Position numbers and translations under genes: made by a program | The notes under the pieces: model-generated | Told to the model about the DNA's origin: nothing | Databases searched by the model: none | What the model saw: only the letters and a program-made list of their open reading frames with translations | Assembly (NCBI GenBank): GCA_904066235.2 | Contig: CAJFCV020000005.1 | Span: 4,149,501-4,213,500 of the forward strand | Reading direction: 5' to 3' | Length of the DNA: 64,000 bases | From: Bursaphelenchus xylophilus | Taxonomy: Eukaryota; Nematoda; Chromadorea; Rhabditida; Aphelenchoididae | In this document: positions 11,633 to 25,579 of the stretch, one piece after another | Layout: every line of letters begins with the position of its first letter | Position numbering within the stretch: position 1 is the first letter of the stretch

Positions 11633-12474
11633 AAAAATAAAACCGAAAAAAAATCTCCGTGAAAACTATAAAAAATTTTTCGGACTTTTTGAAAATAATA
11701 ATCAAGACCAACAATAAGTTTACTAAAAATTATTTTTTTTTAAAGTTTTTTTTATTTCTCACCTCATCTGGCTGTAATTTTTGTAGAATCATTGTAAAAC
11801 AACACTTTTTAGTAGTAAATAGTAGTCTCAAAGAGCAGTTTAGGCAGCAGTAAATCGTTAAGCGAACCCTTAGTGTCTACTTTCCGAAATGCCGATAAGT
11901 TTTTGGAGGTTTATGAATAATTCGCGGACACTCAAACTCAGGGAACGTCGTGAAATTTGAGAAAAGGCAAACATAAGAGGCGGAAATGTGATGTGATCGG
12001 CAGAAAATTGTAGAAATTATGATGACAATTGTAGTGTTATCCCGGTAAAAATCGAAAAAATTTTTTTAATTACGCAGGAAGTGAAAAATCAAAAACACAA
12101 AAGAAAAAAATTTTCTCACGGATTTTGATGGAGCTTGAAATTAATTCAGAATTAAATTTTCAAATGCCTATTCGAGATGTGAAATTTTGAGCCCGCGCTT
12201 TGCAAAAAATTCGACATTTTTTATGTCGAAAATTGAAAAATGTCCAAAAATTTTTTTATTCTTTTTTCATTATGCAAGTTTAGCAGTGAATTTATAACGC
12301 CTTGTCTACTGTTTCTACAAAAACACAAATTTTTCGCCTCAAATTCGCGTTTTTTCTCTCAACCGTCTCTTCATATTTTCAGTCTTTCGCCAAAAAATTT
12401 TTTTGAGTATCTCGGCTCTCCGTTTACAGATCGAACTAAAATTTTAGGAAGCCGAAATACAGCTTAGGTAAAGT

Positions 12475-12855
12475 AGTTCTGCGGGGCTAAGGTAGTACAG
12501 CCCCCCAGTCCAGTTTAGCCCCCCATAACCCAGTACAACCCCCCTCGTCCATTCTGAACCCCAAAATTTATTTCAAAGAATTAATCCAAGCTGTATGGTC
12601 CAGCACAAGTCCCCTACGTTTTAGATCAAGCCGCTTACGTTTTAGATCAAGCCCCCTCCGTTTTAGATCAAGCCTCCTACGTTTCATGTTAAGCCCCCTA
12701 CGTCTTAGATCAAACCCCCAACGTAGTAGATCAAACCCCCACTTACATTTTTTGTATTATTCTAATTTGTTCATTATGTGGGGTGTGAAACGGGCAAAAC
12801 AGTGGGGGTTTGAACTACCTTTCGTGGGGGGCTGAACTACCGAAGCCCCAGTTCT
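12475..12855. repeat. C-rich inverted-repeat element with an internal degenerate tandem repeat
   Basis: The ends GTAGTTCTGCGGGGCTAAGG and the reverse of GAACTACCGAAGCCCCAGTT are imperfect inverted copies. The core has about six degenerate units of roughly 22-24 bp with the consensus TACGTTTTAGATCAAGCCCC (about 12615-12740), preceded by CCCCC runs every 15-20 bp. Base composition differs sharply from the AT-rich surroundings. No frame codes for anything recognisable. Confidence 0.65.
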
Positions 12856-12957
12856 GCAAAATTTCAAGAAAATTGCTGAGCTTTGAGAAATAAATCAATG
12901 AAAATTTGACATTTTTTGAAAAAAAAAATTAGTTTTTGAAAATCTTAAGCCGCTTAC

Positions 12958-13089
12958 CTTGCTGCAACTCAGCTTGAAAGTGACGGATTTGGCCATTTTC
13001 TTTCCGCTGGACAAGCTGAAAACGAAAAATAAGTTATAAATTCTCTAAAATACGCAAAAATTGATTACTTACAAAATGTGAAATTCCAT
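12958..13089 (-). other. Possible upstream exon pair for the K2P gene
   Basis: A 17-nt segment beginning at ATG 13089 ends in a GTAAGT donor (exon 13089-13073), and a 58-nt segment, 13015-12958, sits between a GTTTTCAG acceptor and a GTAAGC donor. Together they read MEFHIFLSSGKKMAKSVTFK followed by LSCSK in one frame. Spliced to the acceptor 10 nt before the K2P start codon, the frame would stop within that exon, so these would serve as a 5' leader with a short upstream ORF, or belong to an unseen gene. Splice signals are visible; use is inferred. Confidence 0.3.
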
Positions 13090-13963
13090 TGTAAAAATTT
13101 AAGACAGCTATTTTCCGAAAGAAAATGATAATTTTCTTCGAAATTTTTTGTTTGTTATGAGTAATCAGGTCAAAAACTATTTAAAAAGTGTTGAAAAGAC
13201 AGTGTTTTGTAAATATTACGAGGAAACTCTCGAGCTATGAGGTCAGCCTCCTGCAGTTACGTCAGAAACCTCAAGTCCCGCTAAATTTAAAACTTCAAGC
13301 GGGGGTGGAATCTTGCCTGAAGCATTTTCGATAAGAAAAAGTAAAGAGTACAAAAACGAGCTATTAATCTGAGAAAAAAGTAAAAATAACTAATTTAAAG
13401 AGAAAACACAAGCAAAAAGTGGTAAATTCCCTGAGGCAATGTACCCCAAAAACCTTTGAATAATAATTACTCTAAGGGCAAACATGTGGCCTTTATCTTC
13501 CAGCCTTTCCCCGGCCCTCGGCCAATCCATCTTGGGCCAAGAAGGCGGCCGAAAAGGTCAATTTCATTGGCCAATTTTTCAAAAATTTTTTCATTTTTGA
13601 TTTCGACCCCCAATTTCCTTAATTTCGGGTATTGGCTACAAAAAAAACGGGGCCGCCGGCATCGCCGAAGGAATATGCATGGGCTTTTAATTGCGGCTCG
13701 TAAAATGTCAGCGTTTCCCGGCAAATGCCTTCAGGGGATAAATGTTTCCATTTTTCAGGTTGGCCAAGTTCCAAGAACAACTACGATGACGTCATTGGGG
13801 TGAAAGGCTGCAGAAAATGGGTGGAAATTGGGTGCAAAGAGTAGGGTGAACAAGGGAAGTGGCCCAAGTGTGGCGCTAAGATTTTTTTCTAATTTTACAC
13901 TCACATTGGGCCACAAATCAGTTCTTGGCAGTTTTTATTTAGCCTCTGTAGAACACCCTAGGT

Positions 13964-14159
13964 ACTAGTCCTTCCGGAAAGTCGCCGGACGGAAATCGGC
14001 GACATGCACTCTGCGAAATCGAAAGTTCACTTTGCACTGTGCAATTTTTGGCTTTTTGCACTGTGCAATAAGCTTTTTCGAGCTGTCGCTCGCACCCTGA
14101 GTTTTTTCGCACAGTGCATGTCGCCAATTTCCGTCCGGCGACTTTCCGGAAGGACTAGT
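13964..14159. mobile_element. Small inverted-repeat element IR1 (ACTAGTCCTTCCGG ends)
   Basis: ACTAGTCCTTCCGGAAAGTC at the left is repeated as the reverse complement GACTTTCCGGAAGGACTAGT at the right, and the complementarity extends through CGCCGGACGGAAAT with small differences. The centre has three exact and one altered copy of GCACTGTGC. Non-coding. Confidence 0.75.
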
Positions 14160-14426
14160 ACTAGTCGGGACAAAAAGTCCTGATAATTTTGCACTGTGCG
14201 GATTTTTCTCCGTTTCTGTCGCACTCTGAAAAAACGATTTGTCGCTCCGAAAAAGTGGGAATCGCGCGCGACGTAAGGCAAAAACAAACAAAATGCACTG
14301 TGCAAATGCACTTTTCGGGTCAAATGCACCGTGCAAAACACCTTTTTTCGCGATTTTCGCAGCGACGGCCCAAAACGTTCAAATCCGCACAGTGCAAAAT
14401 TATCAGGACTTTTTGTCCCGACTAGT
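14160..14426. mobile_element. Small inverted-repeat element IR2 (ACTAGTCGGGAC ends)
   Basis: ACTAGTCGGGACAAAAAGTC and its reverse complement GACTTTTTGTCCCGACTAGT form the ends, and the TIR continues through CTGATAATTTTGCACTGTGCGGATTT (about 46 bp, nearly perfect). It abuts IR1 head to tail with a shared ACTAGT. The interior again carries GCACTGTGC-type motifs. Confidence 0.75.
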
Positions 14427-15946
14427 ATTCAACAACCTTTGCCGACTTGAGAGTGCCGACTATGCGGAGAGCGGGCACAGAAAAAACTTTTTTTGGTTCT
14501 AAATTTCACACTTTGGGTGGGAAAATTTTATTTTTGAAGGAAACGTAGCTTTGTCTGAAGAAATATAGACCTTATTTTGCATGCATGTTAAAATATTACT
14601 TTCATAAAGTGTATGGACACCGGCAAAAAGCCCACTTGGACCGTGCATTTCAATGTTTTTTGGTCTTCACAATGTGAATTGAACGGCAAGAGTTTATAAG
14701 TGCAAACAGCTTTTTTTTCGGCCGTTCAAAGCGCGATCTACATAAAAATCTCAAAACAAAAAGTTTAATTTGTGAAAAGCCTTCTCAGAATCTGAATTTT
14801 TGCACTTAGAACACTTTCCTTCTTCTAAACCAACGACTTACTTTCTGTTAAGCATCACTTTGATACCCATTCTTACAGCCTAGTCAGTGCTCTACTGATG
14901 CCACTCCTTGCGATTGAAGAGTAAAAGATTAAGACTTCCTCTAATTGGTCATCAGTGAAGTGGCCACACAAATAACGTAATTGAATCGTACTTGTGTGTT
15001 TTGCATTATACAAATGCAAATAAAAGATGACATTTCCAATTCGGGAGGGGGGATTTACTGCAAAAGTGATGTGAAAAAAGGAAAGTGTGTGCTTCTTGCT
15101 TCTTACTGAACGCATCGTATTTTTTTGTGTAGGTTTGCACAGCAAGAGCGGAAAAACAATACAGCGGATTCTCAATGTGAAGCCGACTTTTACACGATTT
15201 TTTTAGACTTATGGCGTTGTCAGTTGATTCTGTGTGCTGGTTGACAAATAAAGCGGGTTTTTATTTTTACATTTTTTTATGAGAAGAGTATGGAATCACA
15301 AAGCTATTTTATTTTGTCGACATCAAATTTTACATTACAAACTTGACGTCAGAGCCGCCGATCTTTGGTGATCGTTCTCTTTCCACTTCATTTTACCAGT
15401 ACGGTTCTTTTGTCTCCTTCACACGCCGTGCCCACGGCGCTGGGACCGTATTGGTTTGAGGGAGAGACATCTTTTAGCATAGCTATTATTGTAAGCACTC
15501 ATATCTTGCTGGTGTTCTATTGAACATATTTCATAAGACCGAGGACTACCTGCTTTACGATTTCTCTCCTGCTCTTTCTTTTCTGGCTACAAGAGAATTA
15601 AAAATGCGCCCTTTGGTCCCTGTGGAAATGGGACATTCCTGAAATCGCCGTGGAGTCTCGCGCCTTCACACTGCCTGTCCTTAATTTTGCACCGTAAACG
15701 GTCGTTGAAATCGCCTGGATGTTAATTTGAAACCATTAGCATTAACCCGTTTTTTGAAGGTTGTCGAAATGTTGGGGCCACATTCATTGGTGTATTTGCA
15801 GAAGAGAAAAAAAACGGTATTATTTATTAATTGCTTTCTTTTTAAAAATTTCCAAAACATTCGTGACAGATGGTGAATAAGACGGGAAGACACGTATATA
15901 AAACTGCTCTCTTAGCTCACTTATAAATTGAAAATGAACATTTTAT

Positions 15947-17535
15947 TCACAGACTAACCGACTGGAACCGTGAAAAGACCGAAGCCCTGGACTGGGCATG
16001 ATTATTTGTTCCAGGATCACTATCGGGGATCCGCGAGACGGTGGGATGATCCCGAACCCCCTCAAAGATCGGCCCAATCCTCCTGGGTCTTACCCTGAGG
16101 CGCTGGAGTATTCTCTTAGCGTATATTCGATAAGGCCGGATCATGACGAGGATAATAAGACACGTGAAGAAGGTATGAGGCCATAAAACAATGGAGCAGA
16201 TAATCGAAATTGAAGGCTTTTGGAGGGAGTCGGACAAGACCCCGGCCACAACGCCGGGAGTCGAAACGAAGACTGTGTGAGCGACCGCTTGCGCAACAAG
16301 GGCATAGAACAGCATCCAATGGGTGCGCAGAGTGCTGGCCGAGGACTTAGATGCCTTGATGTTGTAAAACATTACGAGTAGAGTGATGCCAGTGATGGCC
16401 ATAAACCCGACTCCGGAGTAAATCAGATGACTTGAAACGGTGTGTTCGGGGAAACAAAGGACAATGTGCTCGTTGGAGATTTGGGCAGGAGCAGGGTCGG
16501 ATTGGGTGAGATTGCGGAGACGGGTCTCCAAGATGACATCGGTGTCGGCAATTCGCACCTGAAAGAATACTAGAGAACACTCTCTGGAACCGCTTGAAGT
16601 ACGAGGCTAAGATAGGCCTAAATTGAAATTAAAATTTGCAAAAAATAAGACCCATAGTTCCTATCTTGCGCTTTGCAGAAACCATGAGATTTTAGTCGGA
16701 AAGTAGGCGAGAACTTTTTGCGAACTTCTGCATGAAAAATTTATGGCTTATACGGCACTTTTTTAATAATAAAAAATTTTTTTCGCGCTAAATTGGCAGG
16801 AGTCCAGCCAAACCCAGTATTTTTGCCCTCTGGCCACAAATATCGTTGACTATCTTGGTTGCCCATGCGTTTTTCTGGAACTCTCTCCGTATAATTTTTG
16901 TGTTCTCACTGCAAAACACAAAGGGCTATAACCTCACCATAAACAGCAAGACATTCACGACAATCATGACATGAAACAAGAGCAAAATCTTCCACGTCGC
17001 CACGTTGTGGATATCCACGTAAAACCTTGATTCCGGATGAATCGACGCGATAAAACGAATCATGAAGAGCCCAACTTCAGACGCGGTTCGTGCCAAAGAG
17101 ACTCCATACGAAAGGAATAAAAGGATGAGGGCTGCCAGATGATCGAAGTTGGAGACGAATCCCAAGAAAACATAGCAACCATTACTGCCGAGGGACACAT
17201 TGTCGCGTGCGATTGAGGCGACGTCACTGACTACACACCTAAGCTAATATTAGTACAGTCTGCAGTGAGCGAAGTACCATTGCATGCTTACAAATCACCT
17301 ACCAAACGAGATGATTGACCAGAAAATAACTGTACTTTTTGGTGACGCTGTTTGATGCTAAAGACAAAGTAAATTAGCTTCGATTTGATGACAATAACCA
17401 ACCTCTGAGTACCACAAATATTGTAAAAAACAGAGTGACAAGATTAAAAGTAACAATAGAATACGAGAAGACGATAAAGAAATCGACCAAGAATTTGTGG
17501 GGCCAGATGAAAGTAGGGGTGTAATTAGCCTCCAT
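15947..17535 (-). CDS. Str-superfamily serpentine chemoreceptor, 4 exons, 362 aa
   Basis: Predicted nematode 7TM chemosensory receptor. Exons (minus): 17535-17403, 17357-17303, 17226-16938 and 16558-15947; phases 1, 2, 0 join without stops and give 1089 nt. TM1 is VDFFIVFSYSIVTFNLVTLF, then VTKKYSYFLVNHLVWCD (loop and TM2, a Str/Srh-type pattern), a TM3 region LAALILLFLSYGVSLARTAS, and exon 4 with IYSGVGFMAITGITLLVMFY, then THWMLFYALVAQAVAHTVFV and a polar tail of about 50 residues. The exon 3 acceptor must be the second AG (GTAGTCAG) because the first would bring in a stop. The start codon lies 16 bp from the end of a 2.74 kb foldback repeat. Intron 3 contains an old dispersed repeat. Assignment to a class within the superfamily (Srh, Sri or Str) is not possible by eye. 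Confidence 0.86.
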
Positions 17536-17551
17536 TAGAAATGGAAGGCTC

Positions 17552-20293
17552 TTAAAAGAGAGTTTTTTACAAATGGAAGGATGGCCCGGACATTTCGAAA
17601 AAACGACCGACCCAGAATCTTTTGATATTTTGCATAGTTGATGTACTATGATAGCTGAACGTCAGCACGAATTTTTAGTTTCGGAAATTACCGTATACGG
17701 GGGTTACGGTAGGTACAATTTTTAGAAAGATTGGGTTCGTATGTAAAAACCTTAAGGAGCAAAGGCACAAAACCTCGCCGTTTTACGTTTTTGACCATGG
17801 GGAACATTTTCATAATTGACAACTTTGCCGTAGGATGTTGCCTTCGACTACTTTGAAAAATACCAAGGTACCATATTGAATGTAACTTTTTTGCAGAGAA
17901 CTTGTCTCAACTTTTGAAACCTCTCAAAAATACGTTGACATGTATGGAACAACATATCAAAAATTTGGAAAAATAAAAGGGGGGGGGGGTTTTGGAGTTA
18001 CGGTACTTTGAATGTTGCCGGTACGGTATATCAAAAAATTATTTTTTTCAAAATCGGTGTAGAAGACCCGCAAAAATTGCCAAAACACGTCTTCGACCAT
18101 GGCGAACATTTTTGTAATTGACACTTTTTTTGTAGGATGTAGTCTTCGCCTACTTCGAAAATGACCCAGATACCATGTGTAATGTAACTCTTCGGCATTC
18201 TACTTGTCTCAACTTTTGAAACCTCTCAAAAATACGTTGACACGTATGGAACAACATATCAAAAATTTAGAAAAATAAAAGGGGGGGTTTTTGAGTTACG
18301 GTACTTTGAATGTTGCCGGTACGGTATATCAAAAAATTATTTTTTTCAAAATCGGTGTAGAAGACCCGCAAAAATTGCCAAAACACGTTTTCGACCATGG
18401 CGAACATTTTTGTAATTGACACTTTTTTTGTAGGATGTAGTCTTCGCCTACTTCGAAAATGACCCAGATACCATGTGTAATGTAACTCTTCGGCATTCTA
18501 CTTGTCTCAACTTTTGAAACCTCTCAAAAATACGTTGACACGTATGGAACAACATATCAAAAATTTAGAAAAATAAAAGGGGGGTTATGGAGTTACGGTA
18601 CTTTGAATGTTGCCGGTACGGTATATCAAAGAATCATTTTTTTCGAAATGGGTGTAGAAGACCCGCAAACATTGCTAAAATACGTTTTCGACCATGGGGA
18701 ACATTTTTGTAATTGACAGTTTTGTTCTAGGATGCAGCCTTTGACCGGTTTGAGAAATGTCAAGATACCATGTTCAATATAACTTTCCGGCATTCAACTT
18801 GTCTCAACTTTTGAAACCTTTCAAAAACACCTTGACATATGTGTAACAACATATCAAAAATTTAGGAAAATAAAAGTGGGGGTTTTGGAGTTATAGCACT
18901 TTGAATGTTGGACATACAGTACACCTCGATTTATTCTCGGCTTAACTTTACGTAGATTATTTTAAAAACAAAATGTAATGTTTTATCTATGTCGTACGAC
19001 TCTCACAAACTATTTTCACAAAAAAAATCAAAAAAACTAGACCTAAGCATACTGTAACATATCGTGCGCAGATGACTGGTTACTGTAACAGCAAGATCAG
19101 TGATTTCTTAATTTTTTTGTAACAATTGACACGGTTTAGAGACGTGTGTGCCATACGACGGTGGAATCTATCAATATCGGATGTCAGCATCACAGAAAAA
19201 GTTTGGTGTACTGTATGTCCAACATTCAAAGTGCTATAACTCCAAAACCCCCCCCTTTTATTTTCCTAAATTTTTGATATGTTGTTACACATATGTCAAG
19301 GTGTTTTTAAAAGGTTTCAAAAGTTGAGACAAGTAGAATGCCGGAAAGTTATATTGAACATGGTATCTTGACATTTCTCAAACCGGTCAAAGGCTGCATC
19401 CTAGAACAAAACTGTCAATTACAAAAATGTTCCCCATGGTCGAAAACGTATTTTAGCAATGTTTGCGGGTCTTCTACACCCATTTCGAAAAAAATGATTC
19501 TTTGATATACCGTACCGGCAACATTCAAAGTACCGTAACTCCATAACCCCCCCCCCCTTTTATTTTTCTAAATTTTTGATATGTTGTTCCATACGTGTCA
19601 ACGTATTTTTGAGAGGTTTCAAAAGTTGAGACAAGTAGAATGCCGAAGAGTTACATTACACATGGTATCTGGGTCATTTTCGAAGTAGGCGAAGACTACA
19701 TCCTACAAAAAAAGTGTCAATTACAAAAATGTTCGCCATGGTCGAAGACGTGTTTTGGCAATTTTTGCGGGTCTTCTACACCGATTTTGAAAAAAATAAT
19801 TTTTTGATATACCGTACCGGCAACATTCAAAGTACCGTAACTCCAAAACCCCCCCTTTTATTTTTCTAAATTTTTGATATATTGTTCCATACATGTCAAC
19901 GTATTTTTGAGAGGTTTCAAAAGTTGAGACAAGTTCTCTGCAAAAAAGTTACATTCAATATGGTACCTTGGTATTTTTCAAAGTAGTCGAAGGCAACATC
20001 CTACGGCAAAGTTGTCAATTATGAAAATGTTCCCCATGGTCAAAAACGTAAAACGGCGAGGTTTTGTGCCGTTGCTCCTTAAGGTTTTTACATACGAACC
20101 CAATCTTTCTAAAAATTGTACCTACCGTAACCCCCGTATACGGTAATTTCCGAAACTAAAAATTCGTGCTGACGTTCAGCTATCATAGTACATCAACTAT
20201 GCAAAATATCAAAAGATTCTGAGTCGGTCGTTTTTTCGAAATGTCCGGCCCTTGTTATGAGAAGCTTCAATTTGTAAAAAACTCTCTTTTAAC
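17552..20293. mobile_element. 2.74 kb foldback element with internal ~298-bp tandem units
   Basis: The ends TTAAAAGAGAGTTTTTTACA (17552 on) and TGTAAAAAACTCTCTTTTAA (to 20293) are inverted copies, and reverse complementarity continues inward on both arms to a central loop at about 18930-19205. Each arm contains tandem units of about 298 bp marked by GTTGCCGGTACGGTATATCA, at 18014, 18313 and 18611 in the left arm and inverted at about 19502 and 19803 in the right arm. A unit includes GTTGACACGTATGGAACAAC, a G-run and GGAGTTACGGTACTTTGAAT. No open frame encodes a transposase. It resembles FB-type foldback elements in form only. Confidence 0.85.
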
Positions 20294-20677
20294 AATTACA
20301 GTATACTATACCATCCACTCTGCATTTTTATGACGAAGGACAGCCCTCGAGCCCGTTTTTCAACAGTGTGTTCATGGAATTAAAAAAAAGTGGAATTCAA
20401 GGCCAGTACCGAACGATCCTCCACATCGCATATTCAGGCACGCATAATTATGCAAACTTGGGCTTTGTTACAACAATTAGGACGATAATAACCACAAACA
20501 GGTGATTTTACGGCGAGAATATAAATGAAAGTTTTCAAGTATTTGCACCCGGGGCACACTACAAGGATCATAACTACAGGGAGAACGCACAAAATAGGGG
20601 ATCTGTTTATGGTATTCGTACAGTAGTCCTTGAGTTCCTGCCTAGTTTCATTAAAATCTGAGCACTTCTCAATTCTA
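20294..20677. other. Repeat-flanked spacer
   Basis: No gene is supported. Near its right edge, TAGTTTCATTAAAATCTGAG matches the subterminal right end of family A (AAGTTTCATCAAAATCTGAG), so a family A relic is interrupted by the element at 20678. Confidence 0.5.
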
Positions 20678-20935
20678 CAGGGTCTTTCAAGAAACGTGAA
20701 GGGCATTCGGAGGCCACAACTTTTGGCGGAGGCGGCGCAGAGACTTCTTTTTTGGAACATGTATTTTTAAGCGACCTTAACTTTTGACTATGAAATAACA
20801 AGATTTTAAAGTGCAAACTGAGGTCGCTATGACCTCTTGAAGTAGGCCACTTTTACCCCGAAAACCAGTTTTTTTCGGTTGGAAATGATCAAGTTATGGC
20901 CTCCGACTTTCTTTCAGGTTTCTTGAAAGACCCTG
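20678..20935. mobile_element. Family D MITE-like element (CAGGGTCTTTCAAGAAA ends)
   Basis: CAGGGTCTTTCAAGAAACGT and AGGTTTCTTGAAAGACCCTG are inverted ends, TA flanks both sides (20676-20677, 20936-20937), and inner blocks GGAGGCCACAACTTTTGGCG and TTATGGCCTCCGACTTTC extend the inverted similarity. Length is 258 bp with no coding capacity. Confidence 0.8.
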
Positions 20936-21344
20936 TAAATGTCCCTGATCCCTCCAATGCTAATAAACGCCCGACTTTCAGCTCCTTCAAGCAAAAAAAG
21001 CATTTGAAAATCAAGGAAAATAACAAATGTTTATCTGAACTCAACTTTAATTGATATTTTTAATATAAAAGTATGAACAAATCAATTCAAAAAAATAGTT
21101 AAAGTTTACAACAAACTGATCAACGAATTACTCAAAGTTACAGAAGAAATGTGACCCATATTCTCTCGATTCCCTTGTTTTACAATTTCATATACAATAC
21201 ATGGAAACAGAGGCCTTGTTTGTGCGGTTATTCAAATGGAAGTCCTCGGGAAACTCTATGACAACGTTAATAGAAGATTTGAAGTTTGTGATACTTCTAA
21301 TTGATCCGTAAATATTCTATTTGATCCCCCAGATATCCCCATCC

Positions 21345-24300
<2,956 letters not shown>

Positions 24301-25327
24301 CTGGGTTGTTTTCGGTGACTAGTCGATCTACTAAAAGTCCCTGAAAATAGATAAAAAATTAGTCAAAAGAGGTGAAACCAAATTTTAAATATTACAACGA
24401 TAAATATTACATCTAATAATAGAGTAATCACGATAGTTTACGGTATAAATAAAGTAAATTTTTGATTCGAAACCCCACTTTAAGTACTACAATATAATCG
24501 TAATGGTCATCCCAATATTGCTTTTGCTTTCTGTTTCGATAAATCGCGTCTTAACACAGTTTTAGCCATGACTAATACCATAAAAGAAGGCCTTCGATAC
24601 ATTCATAGGAAGAAAAAAGTTTGCAGAAAAAAAGTATTGTAATAACGATGAATCTCACAAAATTAATATATAAAAAATGAACTGTATTAGTGAGTAATCC
24701 CAGAAAATCCATTGCACTTTAATTAAAAGTAATAAGTCACCCAATTCACTACAATATACACTAATATTTATATATTTTAGACAATTATTCACAAAAATAA
24801 TGTAAAATATCGAAACCTCAGTAAAACCCGGACTTGTTTTCGACTGAAATTCAGCTTTTGTGAGAATTAGAGGGTCTTTCAGCTCATTTCTCACCTCTTC
24901 CCTCAATCGTCCATCATTTTGACTCCTCTCTTCAGAGCCAATTTGATAAAAACCGGCGCTAAGTAAGCAAAATATTTTTATGAAAGTGATAAATAGCCCT
25001 GCCCTCAACAAAACCGGCAAGATTTTTGATGGCAAATACTCGATTCGCACACTTGAAATGGCCCACATTGTCCGATTCTTTGTTTCCCATTAAATCTGCA
25101 TACATCTGTTACCCCGAAAACATGGGCCTACTGTTCGGAAAGGGTCGCAAAGGGCGTAAATTGGGGGGAAAACTCTTCCACAGGCCTCGGAATTACCGAA
25201 ACAATACGGAATTTCGATGACAAAAGGGCGGAATCACTTCCATTCGATGAAAGTAATGTCCGATTTCGGGGGGAAGATGACTAAAATCACATCCAAAACT
25301 GCCCAAAATTAGATCTACCGTTACGTA

Positions 25328-25579
25328 CAGTGGGAGACCTGTTCCAGTAGCAAAAAACGCACCATTTAGCATCCGGGAAGCATCAAAAATGTGGCAAAAT
25401 CCTTCCCTCTCCAAGTGAAAAAACGATTTCAACAGCGCGCCCACTTTTTTGTGAGGGAAAGGGCGCGCCCTTCAAAACAAAGTTTTTTCACTTGGAGAGG
25501 GAAGCATTTGGCCACATTTTTGATACTTCCCGGATGCAAAATGGTACGTTTTTTTGCCACTGGATCCGGTCCCCCACTG
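25328..25579. mobile_element. Family B element, copy B3 (TA-flanked)
   Basis: The complete copy runs from CAGTGGGAGACCTGTTCCAG to ...GATCCGGTCCCCCACTG, with TA at 25326-25327 and 25580-25581. Inner inverted blocks GCATCCGGGAAGCATCAAAA and CTTCCCGGATGC, plus GGGAAAGGGCGCGCCCTTCA, match the other copies. Confidence 0.88.

Larger units (their letters stand above)
13851..14825. mobile_element. Diverged family A copy (A5) interrupted by two small elements
   Basis: The left end ACAAGGGAAGTGGCCCAAGT and the decayed right end (TCTGAATTTTTGCACTTAGAACACTTTCC) bracket the region. After the two nested inserts the family A interior resumes with TTCAACAACCTTTGCCGACT and GGAGAGCGGGCACAGAAAAA. Two insertions into one old copy give a clear relative age order. 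Confidence 0.6.
9990..15946. other. Intergenic 6 kb, repeat-rich, no firm gene
   Basis: No coding model could be supported. Contents: two possible upstream exons of the K2P gene (12958-13089), three clusters of the GCACTGTGC/GCACAGTGC motif (10.78-10.87, 11.46-11.63 and 14.03-14.39 kb), a C-rich inverted-repeat element (12475-12855) and a family A relic with two nested elements (13851-14825). A 115-codon plus frame at 13456-13803 shows no motif and is not claimed. Confidence 0.6.

Noticed and set aside
13456..13803. 115-codon basic frame
   Set aside because: No recognisable domain. The Arg/Pro/Ser composition fits translation of a locally GC-richer spacer, and no start context or partner exon supports it.
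10779..14395. CRISPR-like reading of the repeated GCACTGTGC motif
   Set aside because: The genome is eukaryotic, the repeat is only 9 bp, occurs in both orientations and has irregular spacing.
20434..20816. Cys-rich 108- and 69-codon minus-strand frames
   Set aside because: They overlap the family D element and a family A relic; their sequence is translation of repeat DNA.
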